A DNA stretch of 64,000 nt from Acetobacter cibinongensis (GCF_000963925.1 NZ_BAMV01000018.1:186001-250000); one strand, 5' to 3'. Positions 10,293-21,790 are shown, counted from the stretch's first letter. A program made the numbers and translations. The notes: a model not told the origin generated them from the letters alone.

Positions 10293-10925
10293 ATGGCTTT
10301 TTCCCGCCGCTCACTTCTCGCCACAGCTGGCACGGGCCTTCTTCTTGGAACTACAGGCCGCTTTGCACAGGCTCAGAGCGCTGGTACTCCTGCAACAGAC
10401 AGCCGCTTTGCCCCCCGCGTGTTGGGCAACCCCAACGCCAAAGTGGTGGTGGAAGAATGGTTCTCCCTCACCTGCATTCATTGCGCCCATTTTGCTGAAA
10501 ACACCTTCCCACAGGTCAAGAAAAACCTGATTGATACCGGCAAAATCCGCTACGTCTTCCACGACTTCCCAACCGATCAGCTCGCCATTCTGGCCTCCAT
10601 GGTTGCACGGACCCTGCCAGTTGACCGCTACGAGGCTTTTGCACTGTCCCTGCTCTCTAGCCTTGACCGTTGGGCTTATGTGCGGGAGGCCAGCCCGGTT
10701 GAAGCCCTGAAGAAAATGGCAGCCTTTGCTGGTATGCCCGGTGATACGTTTGATAAAACCATTGCCGATCAGCAGCTTATGCAGTTCATCCTGAACCAGC
10801 AGACAGACGCCCAGAATAAATACCATTTCGACTCAACCCCCACCTTCCGCTTTAACGACAAGGTGCAGGTTTCCAACGATATGGCTTACGATGAATTCGT
10901 AAAACATCTGTCTGAAGCCAGCTAA
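10293..10925 (+). CDS. DsbA-family periplasmic thiol:disulfide oxidoreductase
   Basis: Thioredoxin-fold protein predicted to make or reshuffle disulfides in the periplasm. The N-terminus MAFSRRSLLATAGTG has a twin-arginine-like RR and a hydrophobic stretch ending QAQ, so it may use the Tat or Sec route. The active site is CIHC at residues 61-64, and the cis-proline loop is STPTF near residue 187. Strong purine-rich sequence (GGAGCAGGA) precedes the ATG. It resembles the DsbA/BdbD-like proteins of alphaproteobacteria more than E. coli DsbA (CPHC). Its place directly before smc suggests read-through but no functional link. Confidence 0.87.
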   Translation: MAFSRRSLLATAGTGLLLGTTGRFAQAQSAGTPATDSRFAPRVLGNPNAKVVVEEWFSLTCIHCAHFAENTFPQVKKNLIDTGKIRYVFHDFPTDQLAILASMVARTLPVDRYEAFALSLLSSLDRWAYVREASPVEALKKMAAFAGMPGDTFDKTIADQQLMQFILNQQTDAQNKYHFDSTPTFRFNDKVQVSNDMAYDEFVKHLSEAS

Positions 10926-10962
10926 CCCCCATACGCATGCGCCGCTCACGTCACAGCGTTTT

Positions 10963-13900
10963 ATGACCGTTCGCTTCGTCCGTATTCGGATTGCAGGCTT
11001 CAAGAGCTTTGCAGACCCCGTCACCGTGGAAATCCTTCCCGGCCTCACAGGTATTGTGGGGCCGAATGGCTGCGGCAAATCCAATGTCGTGGAAGCCCTG
11101 CGCTGGGTCATGGGTGAATCCTCCGCCCGCTCCCTGCGCGGTGGAGAACTGGATGACCTGATTTTTGCAGGTACAACCAGCCGTGCCGCCCGCGCTTTGG
11201 CCGAAGTTACGGTCACGCTGGAAGGCACGCAGGGTCTAGGGCCTGCTGCCTTTGCTGATCAGGATGAACTGCAAATTACCCGCCGTGCCGAACGCGGTGC
11301 CGGAAGCGAATACCGTATTAACGGTAAAGTCTGCCGCGCGCGTGACGTACAAACCCTGTTTGCAGACCTTGCGTCTGGCGCACGATCTTCCGCCATGGTC
11401 AGCCAGGGCCGTGTGGCCATGCTGGTTGGCGCAAGGCCTGAAGAACGCCGCGTTATTCTGGAAGAAGCCGCAGGCATTACCGGCCTTCATGTCCGCAGGC
11501 ATGAAGCCGAACTGAAACTGCGCGCAACCGAAAGCAACCTCACCCGCGCGGAAGACCTGCGCCAACAACTCTCAACCCGGCTGGACGGCCTGGCCGAACA
11601 ATCCCGCGAGGCCAGCCGCTACCGGGAACTGTCAGCAGGCCTGCGTGAGGCCGAGACCGAACTTCTGGCCGTGCTGCACGCCCGTGCGCGGCAAGCCGTA
11701 GAACGTGCCATTGAAACCGCATCCCGCGCCCGCAAAGCCCTGACCGAGCAGGCGGATGCAGCAGAAACAGCTGTCATCGCAGAATATGAAGCCACACAGG
11801 CTCTGCCCGCAATTCGGGAAAAAGCAGATACCGCCCGCACCATACTGGAGCGCTACCGCGTCACCGCAGAAGGGGTTGCGCGGGAAGAACAACGCGCCGC
11901 CGCTCAGGCACAGGCCGCATCTGACCGGCTGAACCAGCACCAGTCGGATTTTACCGCCGCACAAACCCGCGTGGACGATGCCGCCGCCACGCTCGACCGG
12001 CTCCAGACTGAGCAACAGGCCACAGACGCCGCTATTACATCCCTCCCAACACGCACGACGGAGGCTGATGAGCGCTACACAGTTCTGACAGCAGATCTGG
12101 CGGAAGCGGAACAAACACTTGCCAATTTGACCTCCACACTCACTGCGGCCCGGGACACACACAACCGGGCGCAGGACGCCCTTGTGGCAGCGCAGACACG
12201 CCACACACGGAGTGCCGAAGCTCTTTCCAGCCTTCAAGTCGAACTACAGAGCCTGCAAAGCCGCTTGCCGTCCGAAGCGGATAAGCAGCAGACCCAAACG
12301 GCTCTGGAAAGCACATCCGAGGCCCAAAACGCTGCCCGCACTGCCTTAGAAGAGGCTGAACGCACGCGGTCTCAAGCGCGTGTAGCGCTCTCCATTGCAC
12401 AAAATGATGCCGAAAACGCACGCAAAACACAGTCTGAAGCAACAAAGGCGCTAGAGCAGGCCCGCAACCGCCTTGCCACTCTGCGGCGCGATCTGACTGA
12501 ACTTGAAAAACGACAGACTGAGACCGTGGCGTCTCTGCTGTCCGCCGAAGTGCTCGGCAGTCTGCGCTCCGCTGCGGCAGAGGCCACTACAGCCCATCAG
12601 TCAGCCCAGCAGTCACTGGACACAGCCGCCGCACAGCGCCGTGACACCTCTGATGCCCTGACCGAGGCCACGCGTCTTTTCCAAACGGATGAGGCGCAGC
12701 GCAAAACCATTGCAGAAGCTAAGCGCGCAGCAGAAAGCGCACTTCAGCGGGCCAGACAAGAGGAGCAGACCCTCAAGCGTGGCCTTGAGCAAGCCACCAA
12801 GGACGCCATCCCCGATTCTGTTCTGGAAGCAGCACAGAGCAAACGGGCTGCCTTGGAAGCCGACCTCAAGGCACTTACCACAACGCTGGACGAGGCCGAT
12901 TCTCAGCTTGCTGCTCTTAAAGCCACCCAGCAGGATGCAATAACCGAGCGCGATACGCTCCGCACGGAAATCACACGCCTTAAGGCGCAGGCTGAAGGGT
13001 TGGCACACGCTCTGGGTAATGAGGCTGAGGCAAGCGCTGAACCAGTCTCCGCTCAGATGGATGTGCCTGAAGGCTATGAAGCCGCTTTGGCAGCGGCCCT
13101 GTCTGAAGGACTGGATGCCCCCGTTGCGGAGAATGCGCCACGCGGCTGGCATACCTTAAAGGGGCAAACACCTCCCCCGGCCCTGCCTGCACAGGCCAAA
13201 CCACTTTCTGCCTTTATTACAGCACCCGCCGTACTGACCCATCTGCTGGGGTTTATCGGCCTCCTTCCGGATGGGCAGGATGGTTCAGCCTTGCAAGCAG
13301 GCCTTCATCCCGGCCAGAGCCTTGTGTCCCGTCAGGGTGACCTGTGGCGTTGGGATGGCTTCTACACCCGCGCAGGCGAGCCCGATGCCGCTACCCGACG
13401 CCTCGGCCAACGCCGGATTCTGAAAGAAACCGAGCAACGTCTGGCTGACCTTGCGCAAAAGGCACCCGCAGTGGAGCAGGCCGCTGTCAGCGCCAATCAG
13501 GCTGTGCAGCAACAGGATGGTATTGCGGCACAGCACCGGGCAGAACGCGCCAAGCTGGAGCAGAGCCTTCAGCACGCACGTACGCAGGAAGCAGAAACAC
13601 AGCGCCGTCACGCTGCTTCCCGCGCACGGCTGGATGCCCTCCGGCCGCAGCATGAACGGGCTGTGGGTGCGTGCGCAGATGCTGACGCCGCGTTGGCAGC
13701 CGCTATGCAGGCACAGGCAGACTTGCCGTCACCCGATGCGCTGCGCACAGCTTTGCAGACCGCCCGCCAGCAGGACACCACGGCACAGGAGGCCGAGCAG
13801 AAAGCGCGTTCAGCCCTCAAAACAGCTGAACACACGCTGCAAACAGCCAACAGTGCCTTGTCCAAAGCCGAAAACCAGCAGGCCACGGCAACAGCACGCC

Positions 13901-15516
13901 TTGAGACCCTGCTACCGGAACGTGACCGCCTGCGGCAAAATGTTACCACTGAAGAAGGCACGTTACAGGAGCTTGAAACACGCGTTACCGCGGCGCAAAG
14001 CAACCGCAAGTTTGAAGAGGCCCTGCTTGCGGCCCAAAAACATCAGGCAGACAGCAGCACCGCTTACCAGAACGCAGAACAGGCGCTGTCAGTAGCGGAG
14101 AAAGCGGCTGAAGCGGCACGCTCGGCCCACCAGGCTCTTCAACAGCAAACGCTGGAACTCCAGTCACGGCTGGATGCTCTAGCCCCACGGTTAGCTGAAC
14201 TGACCACAGAAACCCAAGAGCTTGCAGCGCAGCAGGAGCAAGCCACCCAAGCGCTGGCTGAGGCCGCTGCTTCCATCCCTGCCACCGCAGACGCTGACAT
14301 TGCAGCCCAGCAGGACAAACGCACGCAGATCCTCTCCGCTCTTGAGACCTTGCGCGAACTGCGCGCCGCATTGCTGGCAGAAAAAACCACTCTGGCGCAT
14401 CAGCAAACGACTCTGGCAACCTCGGTTACAGACTGGACAGCCCGCGCAGCCGCCGCCCGTGCAGACCTTGAACAGGCAACCACACGGCTGGATGCAGCCC
14501 GCACCGAGCATCTGAGTGTCTCCGAACTTCCCGCAGAAGCGGAGCGCCAGAAACAGACAACCCTGAAAGCCCTGCACGATGCAGAAACCGCCTTTGCAGA
14601 GGCAGATACGGCCCGTGCCCAGGCTGAGGCCACTCTGACAGCAGCGAACGAGCAACGCCGCAAAACGGAAGCAGACCTTGCCACAGCACGGGAAGCCGTT
14701 TTGAAGGCTGAGGGCAAAAGTGAGCAGGCGCAGGCCATTCTGGATCAGCTTCTGGCAGAAACACCAGAACCACCCCGCCGCCCGATGGGCGAGATAACAG
14801 ACTCCGCAGAAAGTTCCCTGCGCCGTAAAATTTCTCGGCTAACGCGAGAACGTGAAGACCTTGGCCCGGTCAATCTTCGGGCTGAAATAGAGGCGGAAGA
14901 AGCGTCAACCCAAGCGAATACCTTGGCTGCTGAAATTGCAGACCTTGAAGCCGCGATTGCGCGGCTGCGTGGCTCCATCGGTTCTCTTAACAAAGAGGGC
15001 AGAGAGCGGTTAATGGCGGTCTTCACGCAGGTAGACCACCATTTTCAATCACTTTTTTCGCGTATGTTCGGCGGGGGCCGCGCTCACCTCGGGCTGGTTG
15101 GCAGTGATGATCCGCTTGAAGCGGGCTTGGAAATTTACGCACAGCCCCCAGGTAAGAAACTGGCCACACTCTCTCTGCTTTCAGGGGGTGAACAGGCTTT
15201 AACCGCTCTTTCATTGATTTTTGCAGTCTTTCGCTGTAACCCCGCTCCCGTCTGCGTGCTCGACGAAGTTGACGCACCGCTAGACGATGCCAATGTTGGA
15301 CGCTTCAGTGCTCTTCTTGGCGACATGGTCACAGAGGCAGGAACACGCTTTCTGGTTGTGACGCACCATCAGCTGACAATGGCCCACATGGACCATTTGT
15401 TCGGCGTAACCATGCAGGAACGCGGTGTAAGCCGCGTGCTATCGGTTGATCTTGCGCGCGCAGCGGCCATGGCAGGCCAACAGGACAGGGAAACACCAGA
15501 TGTCGCATCAGTATGA
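10963..15516 (+). CDS. smc: Chromosome segregation ATPase SMC
   Basis: Core of the bacterial condensin that organises and separates the chromosome. The N-terminal ATPase half has Walker A GPNGCGKS at residues 33-40. The C-terminal half has the ABC signature LSGGEQ (Ser at about 1407) and Walker B VCVLDEVD. Between them are two very long Ala/Gln/Glu/Thr-rich coiled coils and a hinge at about residues 690-820. At 1517 residues it is roughly 300 longer than the usual 1150-1200, the excess being in the coiled-coil arms. The frame is open throughout. scpA and scpB are not in the window. Confidence 0.96.
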   Translation: MTVRFVRIRIAGFKSFADPVTVEILPGLTGIVGPNGCGKSNVVEALRWVMGESSARSLRGGELDDLIFAGTTSRAARALAEVTVTLEGTQGLGPAAFADQDELQITRRAERGAGSEYRINGKVCRARDVQTLFADLASGARSSAMVSQGRVAMLVGARPEERRVILEEAAGITGLHVRRHEAELKLRATESNLTRAEDLRQQLSTRLDGLAEQSREASRYRELSAGLREAETELLAVLHARARQAVERAIETASRARKALTEQADAAETAVIAEYEATQALPAIREKADTARTILERYRVTAEGVAREEQRAAAQAQAASDRLNQHQSDFTAAQTRVDDAAATLDRLQTEQQATDAAITSLPTRTTEADERYTVLTADLAEAEQTLANLTSTLTAARDTHNRAQDALVAAQTRHTRSAEALSSLQVELQSLQSRLPSEADKQQTQTALESTSEAQNAARTALEEAERTRSQARVALSIAQNDAENARKTQSEATKALEQARNRLATLRRDLTELEKRQTETVASLLSAEVLGSLRSAAAEATTAHQSAQQSLDTAAAQRRDTSDALTEATRLFQTDEAQRKTIAEAKRAAESALQRARQEEQTLKRGLEQATKDAIPDSVLEAAQSKRAALEADLKALTTTLDEADSQLAALKATQQDAITERDTLRTEITRLKAQAEGLAHALGNEAEASAEPVSAQMDVPEGYEAALAAALSEGLDAPVAENAPRGWHTLKGQTPPPALPAQAKPLSAFITAPAVLTHLLGFIGLLPDGQDGSALQAGLHPGQSLVSRQGDLWRWDGFYTRAGEPDAATRRLGQRRILKETEQRLADLAQKAPAVEQAAVSANQAVQQQDGIAAQHRAERAKLEQSLQHARTQEAETQRRHAASRARLDALRPQHERAVGACADADAALAAAMQAQADLPSPDALRTALQTARQQDTTAQEAEQKARSALKTAEHTLQTANSALSKAENQQATATARLETLLPERDRLRQNVTTEEGTLQELETRVTAAQSNRKFEEALLAAQKHQADSSTAYQNAEQALSVAEKAAEAARSAHQALQQQTLELQSRLDALAPRLAELTTETQELAAQQEQATQALAEAAASIPATADADIAAQQDKRTQILSALETLRELRAALLAEKTTLAHQQTTLATSVTDWTARAAAARADLEQATTRLDAARTEHLSVSELPAEAERQKQTTLKALHDAETAFAEADTARAQAEATLTAANEQRRKTEADLATAREAVLKAEGKSEQAQAILDQLLAETPEPPRRPMGEITDSAESSLRRKISRLTREREDLGPVNLRAEIEAEEASTQANTLAAEIADLEAAIARLRGSIGSLNKEGRERLMAVFTQVDHHFQSLFSRMFGGGRAHLGLVGSDDPLEAGLEIYAQPPGKKLATLSLLSGGEQALTALSLIFAVFRCNPAPVCVLDEVDAPLDDANVGRFSALLGDMVTEAGTRFLVVTHHQLTMAHMDHLFGVTMQERGVSRVLSVDLARAAAMAGQQDRETPDVASV

Positions 15517-16261
15517 CCTGACATCCGATACCCCCAAACCCCAGTGCAACCCACTGAAGAGGTGTTTGGGAAAAGCTGCCCTTGCCGTGGGCGTGTGCGT
15601 GCTTGCCGGAACAGGCCTTGCACTCCACAAATCCCACGCGGACGGGCTTATGGCCCGTATTCACCACGGGCTTGTCATTTGTTCACCCGGTACCGGGCTC
15701 AGCATGACGCCGGGCTCAACCGGGCTGCTGCATGCGGCCTCCACCCCCGGCATGTTACGCCTGCAACTGGCCACGCAGGAAAACGGCCGCGTTGTGGTTG
15801 TGCCCGGCTCCAACCAGTTGAGCGAGGTTCTGGCCTCCTCACGCCGTGGGCATACCCTCTTGATGCTTGACCTGAACGATACCAACCCGGTGGATGTGGC
15901 CAAGCTGGTACGCAACGCCCGGATGCGTGACCGCGTCGTTCTGGTTGCGTCAGACCATGAAACAACAGAAGCCGCCTTGCGGGCTGATAGCTCCATGATG
16001 GTCGCCATCCCCATCCACTCCACGCGGGATGCATACACGGCGCACCGTATGGCAGGCCGTCACCCCTATGCGGCATACCTGTCGCCCAGTGCAACGCCAG
16101 ACCTGTTCGCGCTTGTGCATCGGGATGCCGAGGCCATTATCACTGAAAACCCGCATTCTGCGGCGTTTTCAACCAGCAAGTTTTTTGCAGAACGCCCCGT
16201 CGACATTGTCGTGACAGAACAGCCAATGCAGCTCACGAAGGCTCTGGCCAGCGACAGCTAA
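15500..16261 (+). CDS. Secreted or membrane-anchored GDPD-like protein lacking the catalytic N-terminal part
   Basis: No confident function. After a basic N-terminus there is one hydrophobic segment (LGKAALAVGVCVLAGTGLAL), so it is exported or anchored. The segment LSEVLASSRRGHTLLMLDLN, then MRDRVVLVASDHETTEAAL, and a C-terminal VDIVVTEQP resemble the second half of the glycerophosphodiester phosphodiesterase TIM barrel. The catalytic HRG and E(x)D motifs of the first half are not found, so activity is doubtful. The ATG at 15500 has AGGG upstream and lies 17 bases inside the smc 3' end, suggesting co-transcription. The fold assignment is inference. Confidence 0.6.
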   Translation: MSHQYDLTSDTPKPQCNPLKRCLGKAALAVGVCVLAGTGLALHKSHADGLMARIHHGLVICSPGTGLSMTPGSTGLLHAASTPGMLRLQLATQENGRVVVVPGSNQLSEVLASSRRGHTLLMLDLNDTNPVDVAKLVRNARMRDRVVLVASDHETTEAALRADSSMMVAIPIHSTRDAYTAHRMAGRHPYAAYLSPSATPDLFALVHRDAEAIITENPHSAAFSTSKFFAERPVDIVVTEQPMQLTKALASDS

Positions 16262-16310
16262 CCTCCCCTCTCCATAAGGCTCCTGCTTTTTTGCAGAGAC
16301 CATACAAAAA

Positions 16311-16340
16311 GGGCGGCACCTTGAAAGTGCCGCCCTTTTT
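16311..16340. terminator. Bidirectional terminator between the GDPD-like gene and aarC
   Basis: GGGCGGCAC and GTGCCGCCC form a nine-pair GC-rich stem with a seven-base loop. T5 follows on the plus strand and a matching A5 precedes it, so it can serve both convergent genes. Confidence 0.85.
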
Positions 16341-16361
16341 CTTGCTTTGCCGGAAGATGGC

Positions 16362-17900
<1,539 letters not shown>

Positions 17901-18121
17901 TCAAATCGTTCTGAAAAAGCAGAACCAACGGACTAATGGCTGGCCTTATATCGTGTCTGGCCTTTGGCTACAGCCCTCTGTTTCCTGGCTTTTTCAAACC
18001 GGCTCCAAATGGGGCCGGGGTGCGCACACACGTTAGGCAGAAAAAAGGCCGTCTGGCCTGTCACATGCTTGTGCATGATGCTTTTACACAAAAAATTGCG
18101 CTCCGCCCCTTTTCTGCACGT

Positions 18122-18910
18122 ATGCGGGAAGCCTACATGGAAGGAAGGATTGGTGGACAAACACAGATGGACAGAGGCTTCCTGCTTGACGAAAACGTGA
18201 AAAACGCGCTGCGGAAAGGACTCCGCATCGTGGGCGATGTGCATGGAGACCTACAGGCCTTCCGGCACGCCATCGCAACAGATCGTTTTATCATCCAACT
18301 GGGTGACCTGGTGGATTACGGCCCTGATAGTGCAGGCGTTCTGCGCGCCATGATGCAGGTTATGCAGGAAGGGCGCGGCCTTTTTCTCATTGGCAATCAT
18401 GATCGCAAGCTTGGTCGTGCCCTGATGGGCCGCAAACTACGGCCCGACCCACCGCTGGAAGCAACGCTCAGCCAGCTTTACCGCCCTGAGAATCAGGATG
18501 TCCTCCACACCATCCTTCCCTATCTTGAAGCCGCCCCGGCGTGGATTGTTCTGGGCCGCAAAGTGTTTGTGCATGGCGCATTTGATGTGCGGATGCTCAT
18601 GGAGCCGCCGCCGCCAGCTCTGGGCCGTGTAACTTTTCTTCTGTCCCGCGCACTGTTTGGAGAAACCACCAACCGTGTGCAGAAAGATGGCTACCCGGAG
18701 CGGTGCCTCAACTGGGTCAACCATATCCCCACAGGCTACACCGTTTACTGCGGCCATGATCAACGCTCTACCAACGGCTGCCCCTTGACCATTCCGGGCC
18801 GCACCGGGGGAGAGGCCATTTTTACCGATACAGGCGCAGGCAAAGGTGGGCACCTGGCATGGCTGGACCTTCCGCCGGATTTTATGGAAGAATTTTCTAT
18901 TGCTCTGTAA
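18122..18910 (+). CDS. Calcineurin-like metallophosphoesterase
   Basis: Predicted metal-dependent phosphatase of the bacterial PPP/diadenosine-tetraphosphatase-like group. The metallophosphoesterase motifs appear in order: GDVHGD, GDLVDYG, GNHDR, HGAFD and GHDQRS. The substrate cannot be read from sequence; related proteins include Ser/Thr protein phosphatases and Ap4A hydrolases. Possible starts are ATG at 18122, 18137 and 18167; all keep the first motif intact and none has a decisive ribosome-binding site. It is the first gene of the cluster running through chorismate mutase and sixA toward aarA. Confidence 0.82.
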   Translation: MREAYMEGRIGGQTQMDRGFLLDENVKNALRKGLRIVGDVHGDLQAFRHAIATDRFIIQLGDLVDYGPDSAGVLRAMMQVMQEGRGLFLIGNHDRKLGRALMGRKLRPDPPLEATLSQLYRPENQDVLHTILPYLEAAPAWIVLGRKVFVHGAFDVRMLMEPPPPALGRVTFLLSRALFGETTNRVQKDGYPERCLNWVNHIPTGYTVYCGHDQRSTNGCPLTIPGRTGGEAIFTDTGAGKGGHLAWLDLPPDFMEEFSIAL

Positions 18911-18943
18911 GCCAGCATGGCAGAACATTCTTACCGTTACCCC

Positions 18944-19285
18944 ATGATAAAGAGACATAGAATAACCGTGACAGACCAGCCTTCCCCCATTGACGCCCTT
19001 CAGGACCTGCGCCGCAGTATTGATAATATTGATGCCGCTCTTGTGGCCATGCTGGCGGAACGTTTCCGTTGCACCAAAGCTGTGGGCGCTCTCAAGGCGC
19101 GTTATGGCATGCCACCGGCAGACCCGGCGCGGGAGACGCGGCAGATTACCCGCCTGCGTACACTGGCAGAGGACGCCCATCTGGACCCGGATTTTGCAGA
19201 AAAATTCCTCAACTTCATTATCCATGAAGTCATCCGGCACCATGAGGCCATTGCCAAACAGTCCGCCGAGACTCCTGCAAAATGA
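18944..19285 (+). CDS. Chorismate mutase, AroQ class
   Basis: Converts chorismate to prephenate in phenylalanine and tyrosine synthesis. It is a small all-helical protein with the AroQ pattern: an early LRRSIDNIDAALVAMLAER helix, then KAVGALKARYGMP, then ARETRQITRLR, and a C-terminal helix with FLNFIIHEVIRHHE. It is a stand-alone domain, not fused to prephenate dehydratase. The start is uncertain: ATG 18917, ATG 18944 or GTG 18968. Its stop overlaps the sixA ATG (ATGA), so the two are probably co-translated. Confidence 0.88.
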   Translation: MIKRHRITVTDQPSPIDALQDLRRSIDNIDAALVAMLAERFRCTKAVGALKARYGMPPADPARETRQITRLRTLAEDAHLDPDFAEKFLNFIIHEVIRHHEAIAKQSAETPAK

Positions 19286-19809
19286 ACGGCACCCTGCTGC
19301 TGCTTAGGCACGCCGAGGCCGCAAGCCCTCCTATGGGGGATTTCAGCGAAACAGCAGACCGCGCGCGGCCCCTTACCGCAGCAGGACAGGCCACGGCCCA
19401 GCGTTGTGGCCTCTGGCTCAGGCAGAAAGGGCTCTCGCCAGACTATGTCTTGTGCAGCCCTGCCCTCCGTACCCGGCAGACACTTGCGGGACTTTTGCCT
19501 TTTCTCAGGCCTTTGATCACGGAACCGGTTTTTTGCCCTGATATTTACGAAGCACCGCCAGAAGCCCTGCTGGCACAAATACAAAAAGCCCCGCTACAGG
19601 CACGCTCTGTTTTACTGGTAGGGCACAATCCGGGTATTTCCGCTCTGGCCCGTAAGCTTGACCCGACCGCCATGGAACTTGATCAGGGATTCGCCACCGG
19701 GTCCATTGGCCAGTTTACGGCTTGGGGTGCTGAGGGCAGCACACACGCTCCAGATTGGTCCATATGTGATAATCATAACCTGACTTTAGACACATTCTCG
19801 CGACCCTAA
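19282..19809 (+). CDS. sixA: SixA-family histidine phosphatase, position of AarB
   Basis: Histidine phosphatase (phosphoglycerate-mutase fold) of the SixA type, which removes phosphate from phosphohistidine in phosphotransfer proteins. Motifs are LLRHAEA (catalytic RH at residues 9-10), SPALRTRQT and LVGHNPG. The length of 175 fits SixA. In Acetobacter aceti the gene called aarB, between the other acetic-acid-resistance genes, encodes this kind of protein; the location beside aarA and near aarC supports orthology. Its direct role in acetate resistance is not established by sequence. Confidence 0.87.
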   Translation: MNGTLLLLRHAEAASPPMGDFSETADRARPLTAAGQATAQRCGLWLRQKGLSPDYVLCSPALRTRQTLAGLLPFLRPLITEPVFCPDIYEAPPEALLAQIQKAPLQARSVLLVGHNPGISALARKLDPTAMELDQGFATGSIGQFTAWGAEGSTHAPDWSICDNHNLTLDTFSRP

Positions 19810-19819
19810 AGCCGAAAAC

Positions 19820-19837
19820 GGCAGTTTTCTGCCTTTT
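19820..19837 (+). terminator. Small hairpin with T-run after sixA
   Basis: GGCAG-TTTT-CTGCC followed by TTTT, with AAAAC before it. The stem is short (five pairs), so it is probably a partial terminator between sixA and aarA. Confidence 0.5.
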
Positions 19838-19960
19838 AGCTTTTGAGATAACGTGCGGTTTATCGGCAGCCTCCTTCCGGTTTCGTATGAGATCAGAGAC
19901 AACAGCCCAACAGCAGGCCGCATAAAGGTTCTGCCGTCTTATTATGCAGAAGGAAGTATC

Positions 19961-21271
19961 ATGAGCACGTTGCAGAACGAAGGTAAGCAGGCCACTGCCA
20001 CTATTTCGCTCAATGGCAAAACTGCCGAATTCCCTGTTCTCACCGGCACTCTGGGCCAGGATGTTGTTGATATTCGTAAATTGCCGGCAGAACTAGGCGT
20101 CTTCACGTTCGATCCCGGATACGGCGAAACAGCGTCATGCAATAGCAAAATCACCTTTATTGATGGGGATAAAGGTGTCCTTCTGCACCGGGGCTACCCC
20201 ATTGCTCAGCTTGCCGAGCATGCGTCCTATGAAGAAGTCATTTATCTTCTGTTGAACGGTGAGCTGCCCAATAACAGTGAGGCAGAAACCTTCAACAGAA
20301 CCCTGACCAACCATACTCTGCTGCACGAGCAGATCCGCAATTTCTTCAATGGCTTCCGGCGGGATGCACACCCGATGGCCATTCTGTGCGGAACGGTGGG
20401 CGCTCTCTCCGCCTTCTACCCGGATGCAGGTGATATTGCCGTCAAAGCGCACCGTGACCTCGCAGCCATGCGCCTGATTGCCAAAATCCCGACCATTGCA
20501 GCTTGGGCCTATAAGTATACTCAGGGTGAGGCCTTCATTTATCCCCGCAACGACCTGAACTACGCGGAAAATCTGCTTTCCATGATGTTCGCGCGGGTGT
20601 CCGAACCTTATAAAATCAACCCTGTTCTGGCACGCGCCATGAACCGCATCCTGATTTTGCATGCGGACCATGAGCAGAATGCCTCAACATCCACTGTTCG
20701 GCTCGCAGGCTCCACTGGCGCTAATCCCTTTGCCTGCATTGCTGCTGGTATTGCTGCACTTTGGGGCCCCGCTCACGGCGGTGCGAACGAAGCTGTCCTG
20801 AAAATGCTGGACACCATCGGCACCAAGGAAAACATTCCTGACTTCATCAGCAAGGTGAAAGACAAAAACAGCGGCGTGAAGCTCATGGGCTTTGGTCACC
20901 GCGTTTATAAGAACTTTGACCCACGCGCCAAGATCATGCAGCAGACCTGCCACGAAGTTCTTGAAGAACTTGGCATTAAAGATGATCCGTTGCTTGATCT
21001 GGCAATCGAACTCGAAAAAATCGCCATTAATGACGAGTATTTCGTACAGCGTAAGCTTTACCCGAATGTTGATTTCTATTCCGGTATTATCCTCAAAGCC
21101 ATGGGCATCCCAACAAGCATGTTTACCGTGCTGTTTGCCGTTGCCCGCACCACAGGTTGGGTAAGCCAGTGGAAAGAAATGATTGAGGAACCCGGCCAGC
21201 GCATCAGCCGCCCGCGGCAAATTTACACCGGGGCTGCAGAACGCGACTTTAAACCGGCTGACAAACGGTAA
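19961..21271 (+). CDS. aarA: Citrate synthase, type II (AarA)
   Basis: Condenses acetyl-CoA and oxaloacetate to citrate, the entry of the TCA cycle. It is named aarA in A. aceti because loss makes cells acetate-sensitive. The 436-residue length matches. Catalytic regions are [24 protein letters not shown] (His) and [14 protein letters not shown], followed by the active-site Asp region NVDFYSG. The N-terminal beta-rich domain ([18 protein letters not shown]) marks the hexameric, NADH-sensitive type II family. The ATG at 19961 is chosen because AAGGAAG lies just upstream; the frame is open for 36 more codons without such a site. A terminator follows. Confidence 0.97.
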   Translation: MSTLQNEGKQATATISLNGKTAEFPVLTGTLGQDVVDIRKLPAELGVFTFDPGYGETASCNSKITFIDGDKGVLLHRGYPIAQLAEHASYEEVIYLLLNGELPNNSEAETFNRTLTNHTLLHEQIRNFFNGFRRDAHPMAILCGTVGALSAFYPDAGDIAVKAHRDLAAMRLIAKIPTIAAWAYKYTQGEAFIYPRNDLNYAENLLSMMFARVSEPYKINPVLARAMNRILILHADHEQNASTSTVRLAGSTGANPFACIAAGIAALWGPAHGGANEAVLKMLDTIGTKENIPDFISKVKDKNSGVKLMGFGHRVYKNFDPRAKIMQQTCHEVLEELGIKDDPLLDLAIELEKIAINDEYFVQRKLYPNVDFYSGIILKAMGIPTSMFTVLFAVARTTGWVSQWKEMIEEPGQRISRPRQIYTGAAERDFKPADKR

Positions 21272-21280
21272 CCTGACTTA

Positions 21281-21304
21281 GGGGAGCTTAGACTCCCCTT
21301 TTTT
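21281..21304 (+). terminator. Terminator of aarA
   Basis: GGGGAG-CTTAGA-CTCCCC followed by T6. It may also serve the convergent small gene that ends at 21303. Confidence 0.85.
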
Positions 21305-21692
21305 ATTCCACTTGTTCGGTCTGCCTGTGCACAGCACGCTGTTGTTGAGGTCGAGCACGCACCATCAAAAACGGTCCAGACCAATTACCAGGAATGGACC
21401 ATACGCCACTAATCTCGGTAGAATCGCTATTAACCTGACCGGTATAGTGAACTGTATGTGTGCGGGTAGCGCTCTCATAGCGTTTGAGGAAATGGACAGT
21501 TGCGCCGTCATGCTGCCCGTTGACATAGGCCAAAAACACGCCCGATACATCTGCCTGATTAACTGCTTTTTCTGTGATGGTACCGGATAACATTCCGGCT
21601 TGTTCAAGCAGGCTGGCCGTAAAAAATTCTGCCTGAAAGGTTCGGGGGTAACTAAACTGCCCCTGCCATAACCCACTCAGATTTTGCGTCAT
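21303..21692 (-). CDS. Hypothetical protein, 129 residues
   Basis: Not recognised. The protein has no signal peptide or membrane segment and looks beta-rich, with repeated short strands (SGTITEKAV, ADVSGVFLAY, TVHYTGQV, SGVWSIPGNWSGPFLMV). The pattern GLWQGQFSYP near the start and GVWSIPGNWSGPF near the end is like small lipocalin/avidin-type or DUF barrels, but no family can be named. The ATG at 21692 has only a weak upstream purine stretch. Codon use matches the neighbours, so it is probably a real gene. Confidence 0.6.
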   Translation of the reverse strand: MTQNLSGLWQGQFSYPRTFQAEFFTASLLEQAGMLSGTITEKAVNQADVSGVFLAYVNGQHDGATVHFLKRYESATRTHTVHYTGQVNSDSTEISGVWSIPGNWSGPFLMVRARPQQQRAVHRQTEQVE

Positions 21693-21790
21693 GTTTGCTA
21701 CTCTGAAGACGAAAAAAAGCCAGACTGGCTATAACACCATCTGGCTCCGTAGCGCACCCTGAAATGGCAAGTGGGTAAACGGGCTCGCCT

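Noticed and set aside
11632..14655. Many 100-200-codon frames antisense to smc
   Set aside because: They mirror the Ala/Gln-rich coiled-coil codons of smc and have Cys/Leu/Gly-rich nonsense sequence.
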